Source of the DNA: UBA6049 sp965662345
GTDB lineage: Bacteria; Bacteroidota; Bacteroidia; Flavobacteriales_G; Salibacteraceae
NCBI GenBank assembly: GCA_965662345.1
Contig: CBFIHE010000023.1
Span: 1 to 35,806 of the forward strand
Direction of reading: 5' to 3'
Length of the DNA stretch: 35,806 nt
A program made the translations under genes and the position numbers. A model generated the notes under the pieces. It did not search any database, was not told the origin of the DNA, and was given only the letters and a program-made list of their open reading frames with translations. Shown here piece by piece: positions 8,637-15,987 of this stretch (the first letter of the stretch is position 1; each line of letters opens with the position of its first letter).

Positions 8637-9470
8637 ATGAGTCTAAAAAAAGTACAAGTAGGTAACGTTACCTGCGGAGCCGATGAGCTCTTTTTAATCT
8701 CTGGACCATGTGTGATTGAAGAAGAATCAATCATGATGCGCACAGCAGAGAAAATCAAAGAAGTTACAGAGAAACTAAAGCTTCCAGTAATTTACAAATC
8801 GTCTTTCATGAAAGATAACCGCAGCTCAGTAGATTACTACATGGGCCCAGGTATGGATGAAGGGCTACGCATCTTACAAAAAGTAAAAGAAGAGTTTGGT
8901 TTTCCCGTTCTAACAGATATTCACTATCCAGAACAAGTAAAGCCTACTGCAGAAGTGGTAGATATTATTCAGATTCCGGCCTACTTGTGTATGCAAACTA
9001 CGCTTACAGTAGAAGCGGCCAAAACTGGAAAAACGGTTAATCTAAAACACGGGCAGTTTTTGGCTCCTGAAAACATGATTAAGCCCGTAAATAAGATTGA
9101 ATCAACAGGGAACGAAAACATCATTCTTACTGAACGTGGTTACACATTTGGTTACAATGATATGGTAGTTGACCCGCGCAGTTTTTATGAAATGCGCAAA
9201 ACCAACTATCCGGTTGTATTTGATGTAACGCACTCCATTCGTAAATACGGCATACCTAGTTCAGACCCATCTGGTGGGGCTAGACAGTATTTAAGCGTAT
9301 TAGGAAGAGCCGGAGTAGCTGCTGGAGTAGACGGTTTATTTGTAGAAACTCACCCTTGCCCTAACGAAGCGCTTTGCGATGCCGCAAGTCAGCTAGATAT
9401 GAGCGAATTGGAAGAGTTTTTGAAACCGCTAATTGAACTACATGCGGTAGAATTAAAGTACAGGAAATAA
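8637..9470 (+). CDS. kdsA: Kdo-8-phosphate synthase KdsA, metal-dependent class
   Basis: KdsA condenses phosphoenolpyruvate with D-arabinose 5-phosphate to Kdo 8-phosphate. The 277-residue TIM-barrel protein shows SGPCVIE, KSSFMKDNRSS, LKHGQFLAPENM, FDVTHS and FVETHPCPNEALCD. Four metal ligands align in spacing with the Aquifex aeolicus enzyme: Cys25 (in GPCVIE, where E. coli has Asn), His199, Glu237 and Asp248. This places it in the metal-dependent class rather than the E. coli-type metal-independent class. It needs arabinose 5-phosphate, which gives meaning to the unusual aldolase-CBS gene 72 bases downstream. Confidence 0.95.
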   Translation: MSLKKVQVGNVTCGADELFLISGPCVIEEESIMMRTAEKIKEVTEKLKLPVIYKSSFMKDNRSSVDYYMGPGMDEGLRILQKVKEEFGFPVLTDIHYPEQVKPTAEVVDIIQIPAYLCMQTTLTVEAAKTGKTVNLKHGQFLAPENMIKPVNKIESTGNENIILTERGYTFGYNDMVVDPRSFYEMRKTNYPVVFDVTHSIRKYGIPSSDPSGGARQYLSVLGRAGVAAGVDGLFVETHPCPNEALCDAASQLDMSELEEFLKPLIELHAVELKYRK

Positions 9471-9542
9471 GGAATTGCCTAGAAAGCCACATCTTTGCGC
9501 GCAATTCATCTTTAGGATAAAGACAACACGAAGAAGATTATC

Positions 9543-10562
9543 ATGGAATTATATTTAGATTCAGCCGACATCTCCGAAATAAAAGAGGCCTTTAAGATTG
9601 GCTTTATAGACGGATTAACGACTACACCAACTTTTATGCACCGCCACGGTATTACCGATGTGGATGCTACCATAATGGAATTGGCCAAAATTGTACCTGT
9701 TCTTCAAATTGAAGCATTAGGAGAAACGGCTGATGAGATTGTTGCTGAAGCTCATCGTCAAGAGAAACTAGGGTTAGATCGTAGTACTACGGTTTACAAA
9801 ATTCCAGTTTCTATGGAAGGACTTAAAGCTTGTAAAACGTTAACTAAAGAAGGGTTTTTAGTAAACGTACACTTGGTTTACACCTTGCAGCAAGCCTACA
9901 TGGCTATGCAGGCAGGCGCTTCTTATGTTTGCCCGTTGGTTGGTCGTTTGCAAGATCAAGGAACTGATGCCCTGCAATTGGTTGAGGCTTGTGTTCATGC
10001 TGTTAATTACTATGGTTACGATACTAAAATCATGTTCTCTTCTGTAAGAAACGTAGAACATGTGCGCAACGCTATAGAAGTTGGTGTACACACCATCACA
10101 GCTCCATGGAAAATCATGAAGCAGTTAACAGAAAATCATTTTACGGAAATTGGGACTCGTCAATTCTTTGAGCATACACGCTTAATGACTGTACGAGTAA
10201 AGGATATCATTAATGACAATAACCCAACCGTTAGCAAAGACTCAACCGTTACAGATTGCTTGGTTAAGATGACCTCTGGAGGCTTTGGTGCAGTAACTGT
10301 AGTTAATGAAGCTAATGAGGCAATTGGGTTCTTTACTGATGGTGACTTGCGTAGATTAATTGAGCAAAATGGAGGAAATGCCGTTTCGCAAAAAATGAGT
10401 GAGTTAGACTTACATGTGCCGCTTAGTATAGACGGTAATGAACTACTTTTTGAAGCACAAAAATTATTCACTGAGAAAAAAGTAGATGAACTTGTAGTTA
10501 CTTCAGAAGGTAAAGTAATTGGAATGATTGACATCCAAGATTTGGTAAAGCTAAATAGCTAG
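9543..10562 (+). CDS. FSA/transaldolase-family aldolase fused to a KdsD-type CBS pair
   Basis: Residues 1-218 resemble the small transaldolase/fructose-6-phosphate aldolase (TalC/FSA) family: MELYLDSADI with Asp6, GLTTTPT at 24-30, the Schiff-base Lys86 in VYKIPVSMEGL, and a transaldolase-like QQAYMAMQAGASYV. The usual GVTTNP Asn is Thr28 here. Residues 219-339 are two CBS motifs, with FFTDGDLRRLIEQ at 263-275 matching the CBS part of arabinose-5-phosphate isomerase KdsD/KpsF. The SIS isomerase domain is absent. The gene lies between kdsA and a kdsC-like gene, where kdsD would be expected. E. coli FSA is known to join glycolaldehyde and glyceraldehyde 3-phosphate to arabinose 5-phosphate, so I infer that this protein may supply KdsA's substrate, with the CBS pair as a regulatory module. 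A plain transaldolase is the alternative. Confidence 0.8.
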   Translation: MELYLDSADISEIKEAFKIGFIDGLTTTPTFMHRHGITDVDATIMELAKIVPVLQIEALGETADEIVAEAHRQEKLGLDRSTTVYKIPVSMEGLKACKTLTKEGFLVNVHLVYTLQQAYMAMQAGASYVCPLVGRLQDQGTDALQLVEACVHAVNYYGYDTKIMFSSVRNVEHVRNAIEVGVHTITAPWKIMKQLTENHFTEIGTRQFFEHTRLMTVRVKDIINDNNPTVSKDSTVTDCLVKMTSGGFGAVTVVNEANEAIGFFTDGDLRRLIEQNGGNAVSQKMSELDLHVPLSIDGNELLFEAQKLFTEKKVDELVVTSEGKVIGMIDIQDLVKLNS

Positions 10563-10572
10563 ACTAACTTGG

Positions 10573-10591
10573 TCTTCCGCAATTTGGAAGA
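10573..10591 (+). promoter_or_regulatory. inverted repeat in the leader of the kdsC-like gene
   Basis: TCTTCC (10573-10578) and GGAAGA (10586-10591) form a 6-bp stem with a 7-base loop ending two bases before the ATG at 10594. It could mask the ribosome landing site or be chance. There is no T tract, so it is not a terminator. Confidence 0.3.
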
Positions 10592-10593
10592 TC

Positions 10594-11292
10594 ATGGAAA
10601 ACGTAGAAGATATATTTGAGAAAAAGGGAGGTGAATTCGTTTCGTCTCCCTTTTCTATTAGAGAGCGACTGCCGCACATTAAAGCAGTTGTTTCAGACTG
10701 GGATGGTGTATTTCACTCTGGATACAAAAACGAACATTGTAGCAGCTCATTTTCTGAAGCAGATTCAATGGGTTTCAATATGCTCCGGTTCGGACTATAC
10801 CTAGAGCACAATGCGATGCCTATTACAGGTATAATAACTGGAGAGAACAATGAAACCTCATTCTCTTGGGCAGACCGAGAACACTTGGATTTAGTTATCT
10901 TCAATTTGAAGAATAAAGTAGAGTCACTTCGTTTTCTCAAAAAACAATACAACATAAACCCAGAAGAGATTCTGTTCATTTATGATGATATCCTAGACCT
11001 TTCTCTTGCCAAAGAAGTGGGCTTACGCTTTTTGGTTAATCGCAATGCTAACCCGAACTTCGTTGAATATTGCAAAACCCATAGGCTCTGCGATTACATT
11101 ACCTATTCAGACGGTAATAACCATGCAGTTAGAGAAGTTAGTGAACTCTCCCTCAAGTTGATGGGTAGGTTTGATGAAACCATTGACAAGCGCATGGAGT
11201 TTACAGGCGACTACCAGCCTTACCTAGAACAACGAAATGACATTTCTACAGAAATCATAACACTAAGAGATGGAATGCCAGTCTCTAGATAA
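10594..11292 (+). CDS. KdsC-like HAD phosphatase (putative Kdo-8-phosphate phosphatase)
   Basis: This C0-type HAD hydrolase has 232 residues. Motif I is SDWDGVF with Asp35 and Asp37, motif II ITGEN with Thr82, motif III Lys108 (NLKNKVESL) and motif IV YDDILD with Asp131-Asp132. The GFNML and HAVREVSELSLKLMGRFDE stretches parallel KdsC (canonical DGYGI and GAVREVCDLLL...G). It differs from the roughly 180-residue KdsC in a 25-residue N-terminal extension and a 35-residue C-terminal tail. It ends the kdsB-kdsA-aldolase operon 31 bases after the fusion gene, so hydrolysis of Kdo 8-phosphate to Kdo is the natural role. Another sugar-phosphate phosphatase is possible. Confidence 0.75.
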   Translation: MENVEDIFEKKGGEFVSSPFSIRERLPHIKAVVSDWDGVFHSGYKNEHCSSSFSEADSMGFNMLRFGLYLEHNAMPITGIITGENNETSFSWADREHLDLVIFNLKNKVESLRFLKKQYNINPEEILFIYDDILDLSLAKEVGLRFLVNRNANPNFVEYCKTHRLCDYITYSDGNNHAVREVSELSLKLMGRFDETIDKRMEFTGDYQPYLEQRNDISTEIITLRDGMPVSR

Positions 11293-11295
11293 ACC

Positions 11296-11327
11296 AAAAA
11301 GGCGCTTGAGCATTCAAGCGCCTTTTT
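11296..11327. terminator. bidirectional intrinsic terminator
   Basis: A perfect 9-bp stem GGCGCTTGA/TCAAGCGCC (11301-11309, 11314-11322) with loop GCAT is flanked by A and T runs on both sides. It serves both the plus-strand Kdo operon and the convergent TonB receptor gene. Confidence 0.85.
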
Positions 11328-11343
11328 CATTATCCATTTCAAA

Positions 11344-13785
11344 TTAGAACCGAACTCTTAGCCCAGTCATGAAATTCACTCCCGCTTGAGGGAAGTAGCC
11401 GTTTAACTCTTGGAAATCTGAACCATCGTGATAACGGTAAACCCATGCGTTAGACTCATACGCTACATTAAATACGTTTCTAACCAAAACATAAGCCGTT
11501 AACTCTTTAAATAGCACATTTTTGAGCGTGTAATCTACACGAATGTCTCCCAGTGTATATGCATCTAACTTACGTTCTTGACTTTGTGTGTTGTCTATAA
11601 ATTGGTCACCAACAAATTTTTGGAAATACATAAGCTCAATGCGATCTGCCTTGTCGCCTGTGAGTAATAAACCTTCATGGGTATAGCGCAAAATACTTCC
11701 AGCAATCCAGTTGGGTGAAAAAGCAATATCTGTATTCTCATGCTCTACCACTTTTCTATCATTTTCATCAACCCAATTGTCTACGTACTCCGTCCACCCA
11801 GAAATTTTATTCTGAGAATAGGTAGCATTAATTCGCCAATCTAATTTTGAAGTGATTTGCCATCCGAATTCGGCCTCAATACCGGCACGGAAAGAGTTGC
11901 TAATATTTGAGCGAATTGGGGCACCCACATCATTCAATTCACCAGTAAGAACAAGTTGGTTAATGTAATCCATGAAATACCCATTTACGGTAAATGCGTA
12001 ATTCTTGGTGTTTCTTCTAAATCCTAATTCATAATCGAACAACTGCTCTGATTGCGGCTGCGTGCCAGGGTCTGCATCTACATAGTCATTACGATTAGGC
12101 TCGCGGTTCGCTACGGCAAATGAACCATATACTTGCTGCCTTCTGTCTAAATCTAGCGTAAATCCCGCTTTTGGATTAAAAAACAGCATATCATCATTCA
12201 CATTAATAGGTGCATCTCCCTGGTCAAAACCAGATGCGCGATAATTAACTGCACGCACTTGTAGATCTGCAAAGAGGTTCAAATTATCAACAACAGAGTA
12301 ATTCGCTTTTAAATACGTATTGAAATCTGTTTTGGTAGCTGTATTATCATAGTACCTATGATATATATCCCCATTACTGGCAAATTCTGCCCAAATAACC
12401 TCTCCAAAATGATCACCTACATACTCATTGTACCCACCACCCAGTATGGCATTCAACCTATTCTTGCGATAGCTAAAATTGTAGGTAAAACCATAGAAGT
12501 CATTATCTAGCCATCTACGCCTAACTAGATTAGATTCTCGAATTATCTCTCCTCCAATAACAGGGTAACGCAATCCGTAATCTGCCAAATCCTCTTTTGC
12601 TCCAAAATTCAAATCTGAGTTGTAGCGATCGCCCTTGTATTGCTCAAAGTATCCTTCCCCTTTTGTGTAGTGCAATGCACCAGAGAAGTTGAGATTTTTA
12701 GAAATTACTTGCGTATAATGCAACTGAAAGTGATTCTGCCCGTAGTTATCTACCTCATCTGGATAATCATATGCATTGTAAGTTCGCGTGGAGTCTAGCA
12801 TGCTCTTGGGTACTCCGTTCCAAGCTTGGTAAGTACGCTCTATGCCGTTGAAAGTGACAAATTTTAGCGTACTCTTTTTTCCATAGTACCCTGCACTGAA
12901 ATAGTACGAACGCAAATCTGACGAGGCTCTATCTATAAAACCATCACTGGTTATAGACGATAACCTGCCGTCAAACGCAAACTTGTTGTTTACCAAACCA
13001 GATCCAAAGCGGATGCTGTTTCTAAGAGTGTTGAAGGAACCATATCCTCCCTCATACTCGCCATATGCTTCTTGATTTAATTCTGTAGTACTCAGATTCA
13101 CAGATGCTCCAAAAGCCCCAGCACCATTTGTAGAAGTTCCTACGCCTCGCTGAATTTGAATCGAATTGGTATTAGAGGCAAAATCTGGCATATTCACCCA
13201 AAATACGCCATGCGATTCTGAGTCGTTCAGGGGTATTCCATTCACGGTAACGTTAATACGTGTGGCATCGCTCCCTCTTATTCGCATCCCTGTGTAACCA
13301 ACACCTGCTCCCGCATCAGAGGTAGACACTACTGAAGTAGCCATATCAAGAATATACGGGATATCTTGACCTACATTTCTAGACTCAAGCTCTTCTTTAG
13401 AAATATCTTGAACGGCCATTGGTGTAAGTTCGTTTGCACGGGTACCTTCTACAACAAACTCATCGGCTTGGAAAACGGTAGAAGGCAACTTAAAATCTAG
13501 CGTTGTATTTTCTCCTTCTAAGCTGATCTCTTTTGTGATTTCCTCGTAGCCGATATACTTGGCGGTTACTTGATAATCTCCAGGACTTAAACCTACCAAA
13601 CTGTAGTTACCATAAAAGTCGGAAGTTGTACCTAAATAGGTACCTTCCAAGTACACAGATGCACCATACATAGGTGAGCCGCTTTCATCGGTTACCTTGC
13701 CTTGGATAGTTGATTGCGCCACGCTTGAGCCATAAAAAAGCACGGTGGCGAGTAACAATAGAACAGATCTTGTTTTGACTAACAT
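11344..13785 (-). CDS. TonB-dependent outer membrane receptor, probable thiamine receptor
   Basis: This 813-residue protein has a signal peptide (MLVKTRSVLLLLATVLFYG..., cut near residue 24) and a carboxypeptidase-like regulatory beta-sandwich at about 26-112 (IQGKVTDESGSPMYGASVYL). The TonB plug follows at about 115-235 with GMRIRGSD, VNGIPLND and QRGVGTSTNGAGAFG, then a 22-strand-type barrel ending in a terminal Phe. The TPP riboswitch 60 bases upstream and the neighbouring PnuT-like and YkoF-like genes make thiamine or its derivatives the likely ligand. No SusD-like partner is present, consistent with a small-cofactor receptor rather than a glycan one. It ends against the convergent terminator at 11296-11327. 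Confidence 0.9.
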   Translation of the reverse strand: MLVKTRSVLLLLATVLFYGSSVAQSTIQGKVTDESGSPMYGASVYLEGTYLGTTSDFYGNYSLVGLSPGDYQVTAKYIGYEEITKEISLEGENTTLDFKLPSTVFQADEFVVEGTRANELTPMAVQDISKEELESRNVGQDIPYILDMATSVVSTSDAGAGVGYTGMRIRGSDATRINVTVNGIPLNDSESHGVFWVNMPDFASNTNSIQIQRGVGTSTNGAGAFGASVNLSTTELNQEAYGEYEGGYGSFNTLRNSIRFGSGLVNNKFAFDGRLSSITSDGFIDRASSDLRSYYFSAGYYGKKSTLKFVTFNGIERTYQAWNGVPKSMLDSTRTYNAYDYPDEVDNYGQNHFQLHYTQVISKNLNFSGALHYTKGEGYFEQYKGDRYNSDLNFGAKEDLADYGLRYPVIGGEIIRESNLVRRRWLDNDFYGFTYNFSYRKNRLNAILGGGYNEYVGDHFGEVIWAEFASNGDIYHRYYDNTATKTDFNTYLKANYSVVDNLNLFADLQVRAVNYRASGFDQGDAPINVNDDMLFFNPKAGFTLDLDRRQQVYGSFAVANREPNRNDYVDADPGTQPQSEQLFDYELGFRRNTKNYAFTVNGYFMDYINQLVLTGELNDVGAPIRSNISNSFRAGIEAEFGWQITSKLDWRINATYSQNKISGWTEYVDNWVDENDRKVVEHENTDIAFSPNWIAGSILRYTHEGLLLTGDKADRIELMYFQKFVGDQFIDNTQSQERKLDAYTLGDIRVDYTLKNVLFKELTAYVLVRNVFNVAYESNAWVYRYHDGSDFQELNGYFPQAGVNFMTGLRVRF

Positions 13786-13844
13786 AACGTCAATTTTTTA
13801 ACAAGAAACAGGGGCTATTTCTCTACTCGATTAATAATGAATAA

Positions 13845-13939
13845 AATACCTACGCCCGAATTACCGGGATCAGGTTCGCCTTCGTAAGGAAGGCATGGGT
13901 ATAATCTCAGCCTCGATATGAAGCACCCCATGAGATATT
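13845..13939 (-). promoter_or_regulatory. TPP (THI-box) riboswitch
   Basis: Read on the minus strand, the conserved cores are GGGGTGCTTC, GGCTGAGATTATACCC, GAACCTGATC (plus 13868-13877) and GGGCGTAGG. CTGAGA lies at plus 13905-13910. The P1 arms AATATC (13934-13939) and GGTATT (13845-13850) pair. The variable arm TTCCTTACGAAGG folds as a small hairpin. The receptor ATG lies 60 bases downstream. No T-rich terminator is obvious between aptamer and ATG, so translational or atypical control is likely. Confidence 0.95.
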
Positions 13940-13951
13940 GAGCAAAACTAG

Positions 13952-14473
13952 TTATTTGTTAAGAAAAGTAAGCACATATTGCGAGGCAAGTTCAGTTCTT
14001 CTCTCTCCACTACCTTCAATTACTTCAAAAGAAAATCCATTGAGGTTGAGCAATTCTACATAGCGATTAAAAAGCCTCATACGCACTGCAAGGTCTGGTG
14101 ACTCCCTAAGCGGGTCTGGTTCCCATGGTAAATCGGGTTTCAAAAGCAGTATAGCTTTATAGTCCATTGCGTATAACGCGTCTTTAATGTCTGCGCTAAC
14201 GCTTCTATATTTCTCTTCGCTCCAAACATAAAGTACTTCTGGGCCTGTATCGCAAAGGAGTAATCTACCAGATGGGTCATATGCCTCTTTCTCTGCTTTC
14301 AATTGATTCTCTAAGATATCTGATAAGTCTTGCTGCTTATAAGGTCGTTTGAGTTCACCTAAATAGGCTCTAGCTGCCTCAGGCACCCATGGCACATTAA
14401 AACGCCTAGAAAGAGCACTACATAGAGCCGATTTACCAGAAGCTTCTGGGCCTGTTATTAAGATTTTATTCAT
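13952..14473 (-). CDS. NadR-like P-loop kinase, candidate thiamine or nucleoside kinase
   Basis: This 173-residue single-domain ATPase has a Walker A GPEASGKS (8-15), a Walker B-like LLLCDTG and the NadR-type LPWEPDPLRES stretch. It corresponds to the ribosylnicotinamide-kinase half of NadR without the adenylyltransferase half. Its ATG overlaps the PnuT-like gene by 8 bases (ATGAATAA), so the products probably work together: PnuC/PnuT channels trap their vitamin by phosphorylation inside the cell. Given the thiamine setting I infer phosphorylation of thiamine, but nicotinamide riboside cannot be excluded from sequence alone. The riboswitch begins 13 bases after its stop. Confidence 0.75.
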   Translation of the reverse strand: MNKILITGPEASGKSALCSALSRRFNVPWVPEAARAYLGELKRPYKQQDLSDILENQLKAEKEAYDPSGRLLLCDTGPEVLYVWSEEKYRSVSADIKDALYAMDYKAILLLKPDLPWEPDPLRESPDLAVRMRLFNRYVELLNLNGFSFEVIEGSGERRTELASQYVLTFLNK

Positions 14474-15083
14474 GCTCTAACTGATTTCTAAAATGCGACC
14501 TCCATTCTACAAAACCATAAACCACCATACCTGTGTAAAAGAGAAAGAGTATGGCCGTAAGATATAAACCTTTGGTCCAGTACATGTAAATAGCTACTGC
14601 ATCTATAAAGAACCAGTAGATCCAATTCTCCAAGTATTTTTTGGTAACCATCCAAGTAGTCACTAATGCACCTACTGTTGTGAAAGCATCAATATAGGGC
14701 ATTTGAGCATCAGAGTACTCTCCCATTAAAGTCCCAACACCAGCCGTTAAAGACAATATACCCAACACAGCCAGCACATGAAATAACAGCGAGCCCGAAA
14801 TAATTTGTGACTCCCCATCGGCTTTGCCTGAGCCATACTTCCACGTGTACCAGCCATAGCCCGCCATTAGCAAATAGTAGATTTGCAAAGCAGCTTCTGC
14901 ATAGAGTTTTATATCTGTTAAAATAATGAGATATAACATGGTGCTAACTGCTGCAAAGTACCAGCATGCTAACTTTTCTCTAGCCGCCAAAATAAGATAT
15001 AATACACCGGTAACTACCGCAGCTACCTCAAGGGCAGATTGGGCAAGAAAGGCTTCTTTAAGGCTATCTATCCAAGACTCCAT
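14466..15083 (-). CDS. pnuT: PnuC-family vitamin transporter, probable thiamine transporter PnuT
   Basis: This 205-residue inner membrane protein has about seven helices and the family features YYLLMAGYGWYTWKYG near residues 69-84 and NWIYWFFIDAVAIYMYWTKG near 142-161. PnuC-family channels move nicotinamide riboside, riboflavin or thiamine without ion coupling. Here a YkoF-like thiamine-binding gene lies upstream (20-base overlap) and a TPP riboswitch and receptor lie downstream, which points to thiamine (PnuT). The symbol rests on context, not on a substrate-specific residue. Confidence 0.8.
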   Translation of the reverse strand: MESWIDSLKEAFLAQSALEVAAVVTGVLYLILAAREKLACWYFAAVSTMLYLIILTDIKLYAEAALQIYYLLMAGYGWYTWKYGSGKADGESQIISGSLLFHVLAVLGILSLTAGVGTLMGEYSDAQMPYIDAFTTVGALVTTWMVTKKYLENWIYWFFIDAVAIYMYWTKGLYLTAILFLFYTGMVVYGFVEWRSHFRNQLEHE

Positions 15084-15327
15084 CTTGAATTGGATCGTTG
15101 AGCACTTTCATCACAAAGCTGTACTTTCCTTCACGATTAAATGTGTCTTTCATTTCTTTTTGGAGGCAATCCATAACCTCATCATACTCACCAATGAGCC
15201 TTGTACTCATGTGATTGGTTATGATTCTTATATGCTTATACGTATTTATCCTCTCCAGGAATTCGTCAACTTCAGGAACATACCCTTCGGTTAGGGCGTA
15301 TAATGTGATTTCAACTGCTATGGTCAT
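15064..15327 (-). CDS. YkoF/YqgV-like thiamine-binding domain protein
   Basis: This 87-residue ferredoxin-like single domain begins with MTIAVEITLYALTE and contains HMSTRLIGEYDEV, which matches the thiamine-binding YkoF/MTH1187 family in length and pattern. No signal peptide is visible, so it is probably cytoplasmic. I chose ATG 15327; the open frame reaches a TTG at 15348, but TAACCTTG (minus strand, plus 15346-15353) resembles a -7 box with one mismatch. The stop lies 20 bases inside the PnuT-like gene, indicating tight coupling. A role in binding or delivering thiamine or its pyrimidine precursor is inferred. Confidence 0.75.
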   Translation of the reverse strand: MTIAVEITLYALTEGYVPEVDEFLERINTYKHIRIITNHMSTRLIGEYDEVMDCLQKEMKDTFNREGKYSFVMKVLNDPIQDGVLDR

Positions 15328-15369
15328 AGTGAACGCTTTAGAATACAAGGTTAATCAATCCAAGAACAA

Positions 15370-15987
15370 TTAATTGCACTTACATGGCATGGAGTACTTG
15401 GCTTTTGCTGAGGAGGGTACAATTGCTTTTATCTCTGCTTGCTCCTCGCGAGTCATAACTACTGTGCGTAAATCAATGAATTCAAGAGATGTACACTCTT
15501 TGATGCTCTCAGGCACATAGGTGATTTCAGTATCCCAGAGTACTAAAGTTCTAAGTTGCTTGAGCTCCCCAATATTCTCTGGTAATGACTTTAGTGGATT
15601 TCGATCTACTGTTAAGACGCGTAACTCTGCTAATTCTATTACTGTTGTGGGTAAAGACTCCATTCGGTTTCTTGACAGTTTTAGAACCTCTAGGGAACGG
15701 CATTTTGAGATGCTCTTTGGAAGCGATTCTATCCGATTCTTGGATAAATCTAAGGCAATAAGTTGCCCAATTGACATAACGATATTTGGAACAGAGTCAA
15801 TCTTACGCTTGGATAAATCTAACCTGACAGGTCCGTGATGCATCAATGCATCTGAAATGGATGATGTGGTTAATGTGTCTGCAGTTTGTGCAGCTATTGA
15901 GTTAGCTAACAAGCATGTGAAGAGCAGCCAAGCGGTCCGTTTCAAGCTGCTTACGGAGTTCTTCAACTGTATCAAACTTTTGCTCAT
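15370..15987 (-). CDS. exported leucine-rich repeat protein
   Basis: From ATG 15987 this is a 205-residue protein with a hydrophobic export segment (TAWLLFTCLLANSIAAQ) and about six 23-residue leucine-rich repeats of the form LxxLDLSKNRIESLPxxI, ending in a short tail with CKC. A TTG at 15945 would give a compact signal peptide beginning MKRTAWLLF and is a strong alternative start. The gene overlaps the 3' end of ribF by 86 bases in another frame (44 with the TTG start), so its expression may be coupled to ribF. Function is unknown; LRR proteins of this kind usually bind other proteins at the cell surface or in the periplasm. Confidence 0.75.
   Translation of the reverse strand: MSKSLIQLKNSVSSLKRTAWLLFTCLLANSIAAQTADTLTTSSISDALMHHGPVRLDLSKRKIDSVPNIVMSIGQLIALDLSKNRIESLPKSISKCRSLEVLKLSRNRMESLPTTVIELAELRVLTVDRNPLKSLPENIGELKQLRTLVLWDTEITYVPESIKECTSLEFIDLRTVVMTREEQAEIKAIVPSSAKAKYSMPCKCN

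Noticed and set aside
10160..10534. A 124-codon antisense frame within the CBS part of the aldolase fusion.
   Set aside because: It is the complement of conserved CBS codons, with Ser/Leu/Thr-rich low-complexity translation and no family resemblance.
13800..13840. Short stem AGAAA/TTTCT between the riboswitch and the receptor ATG, considered as the expression platform terminator.
   Set aside because: The stem is only five pairs, the loop is long and no T run follows it on the minus strand.
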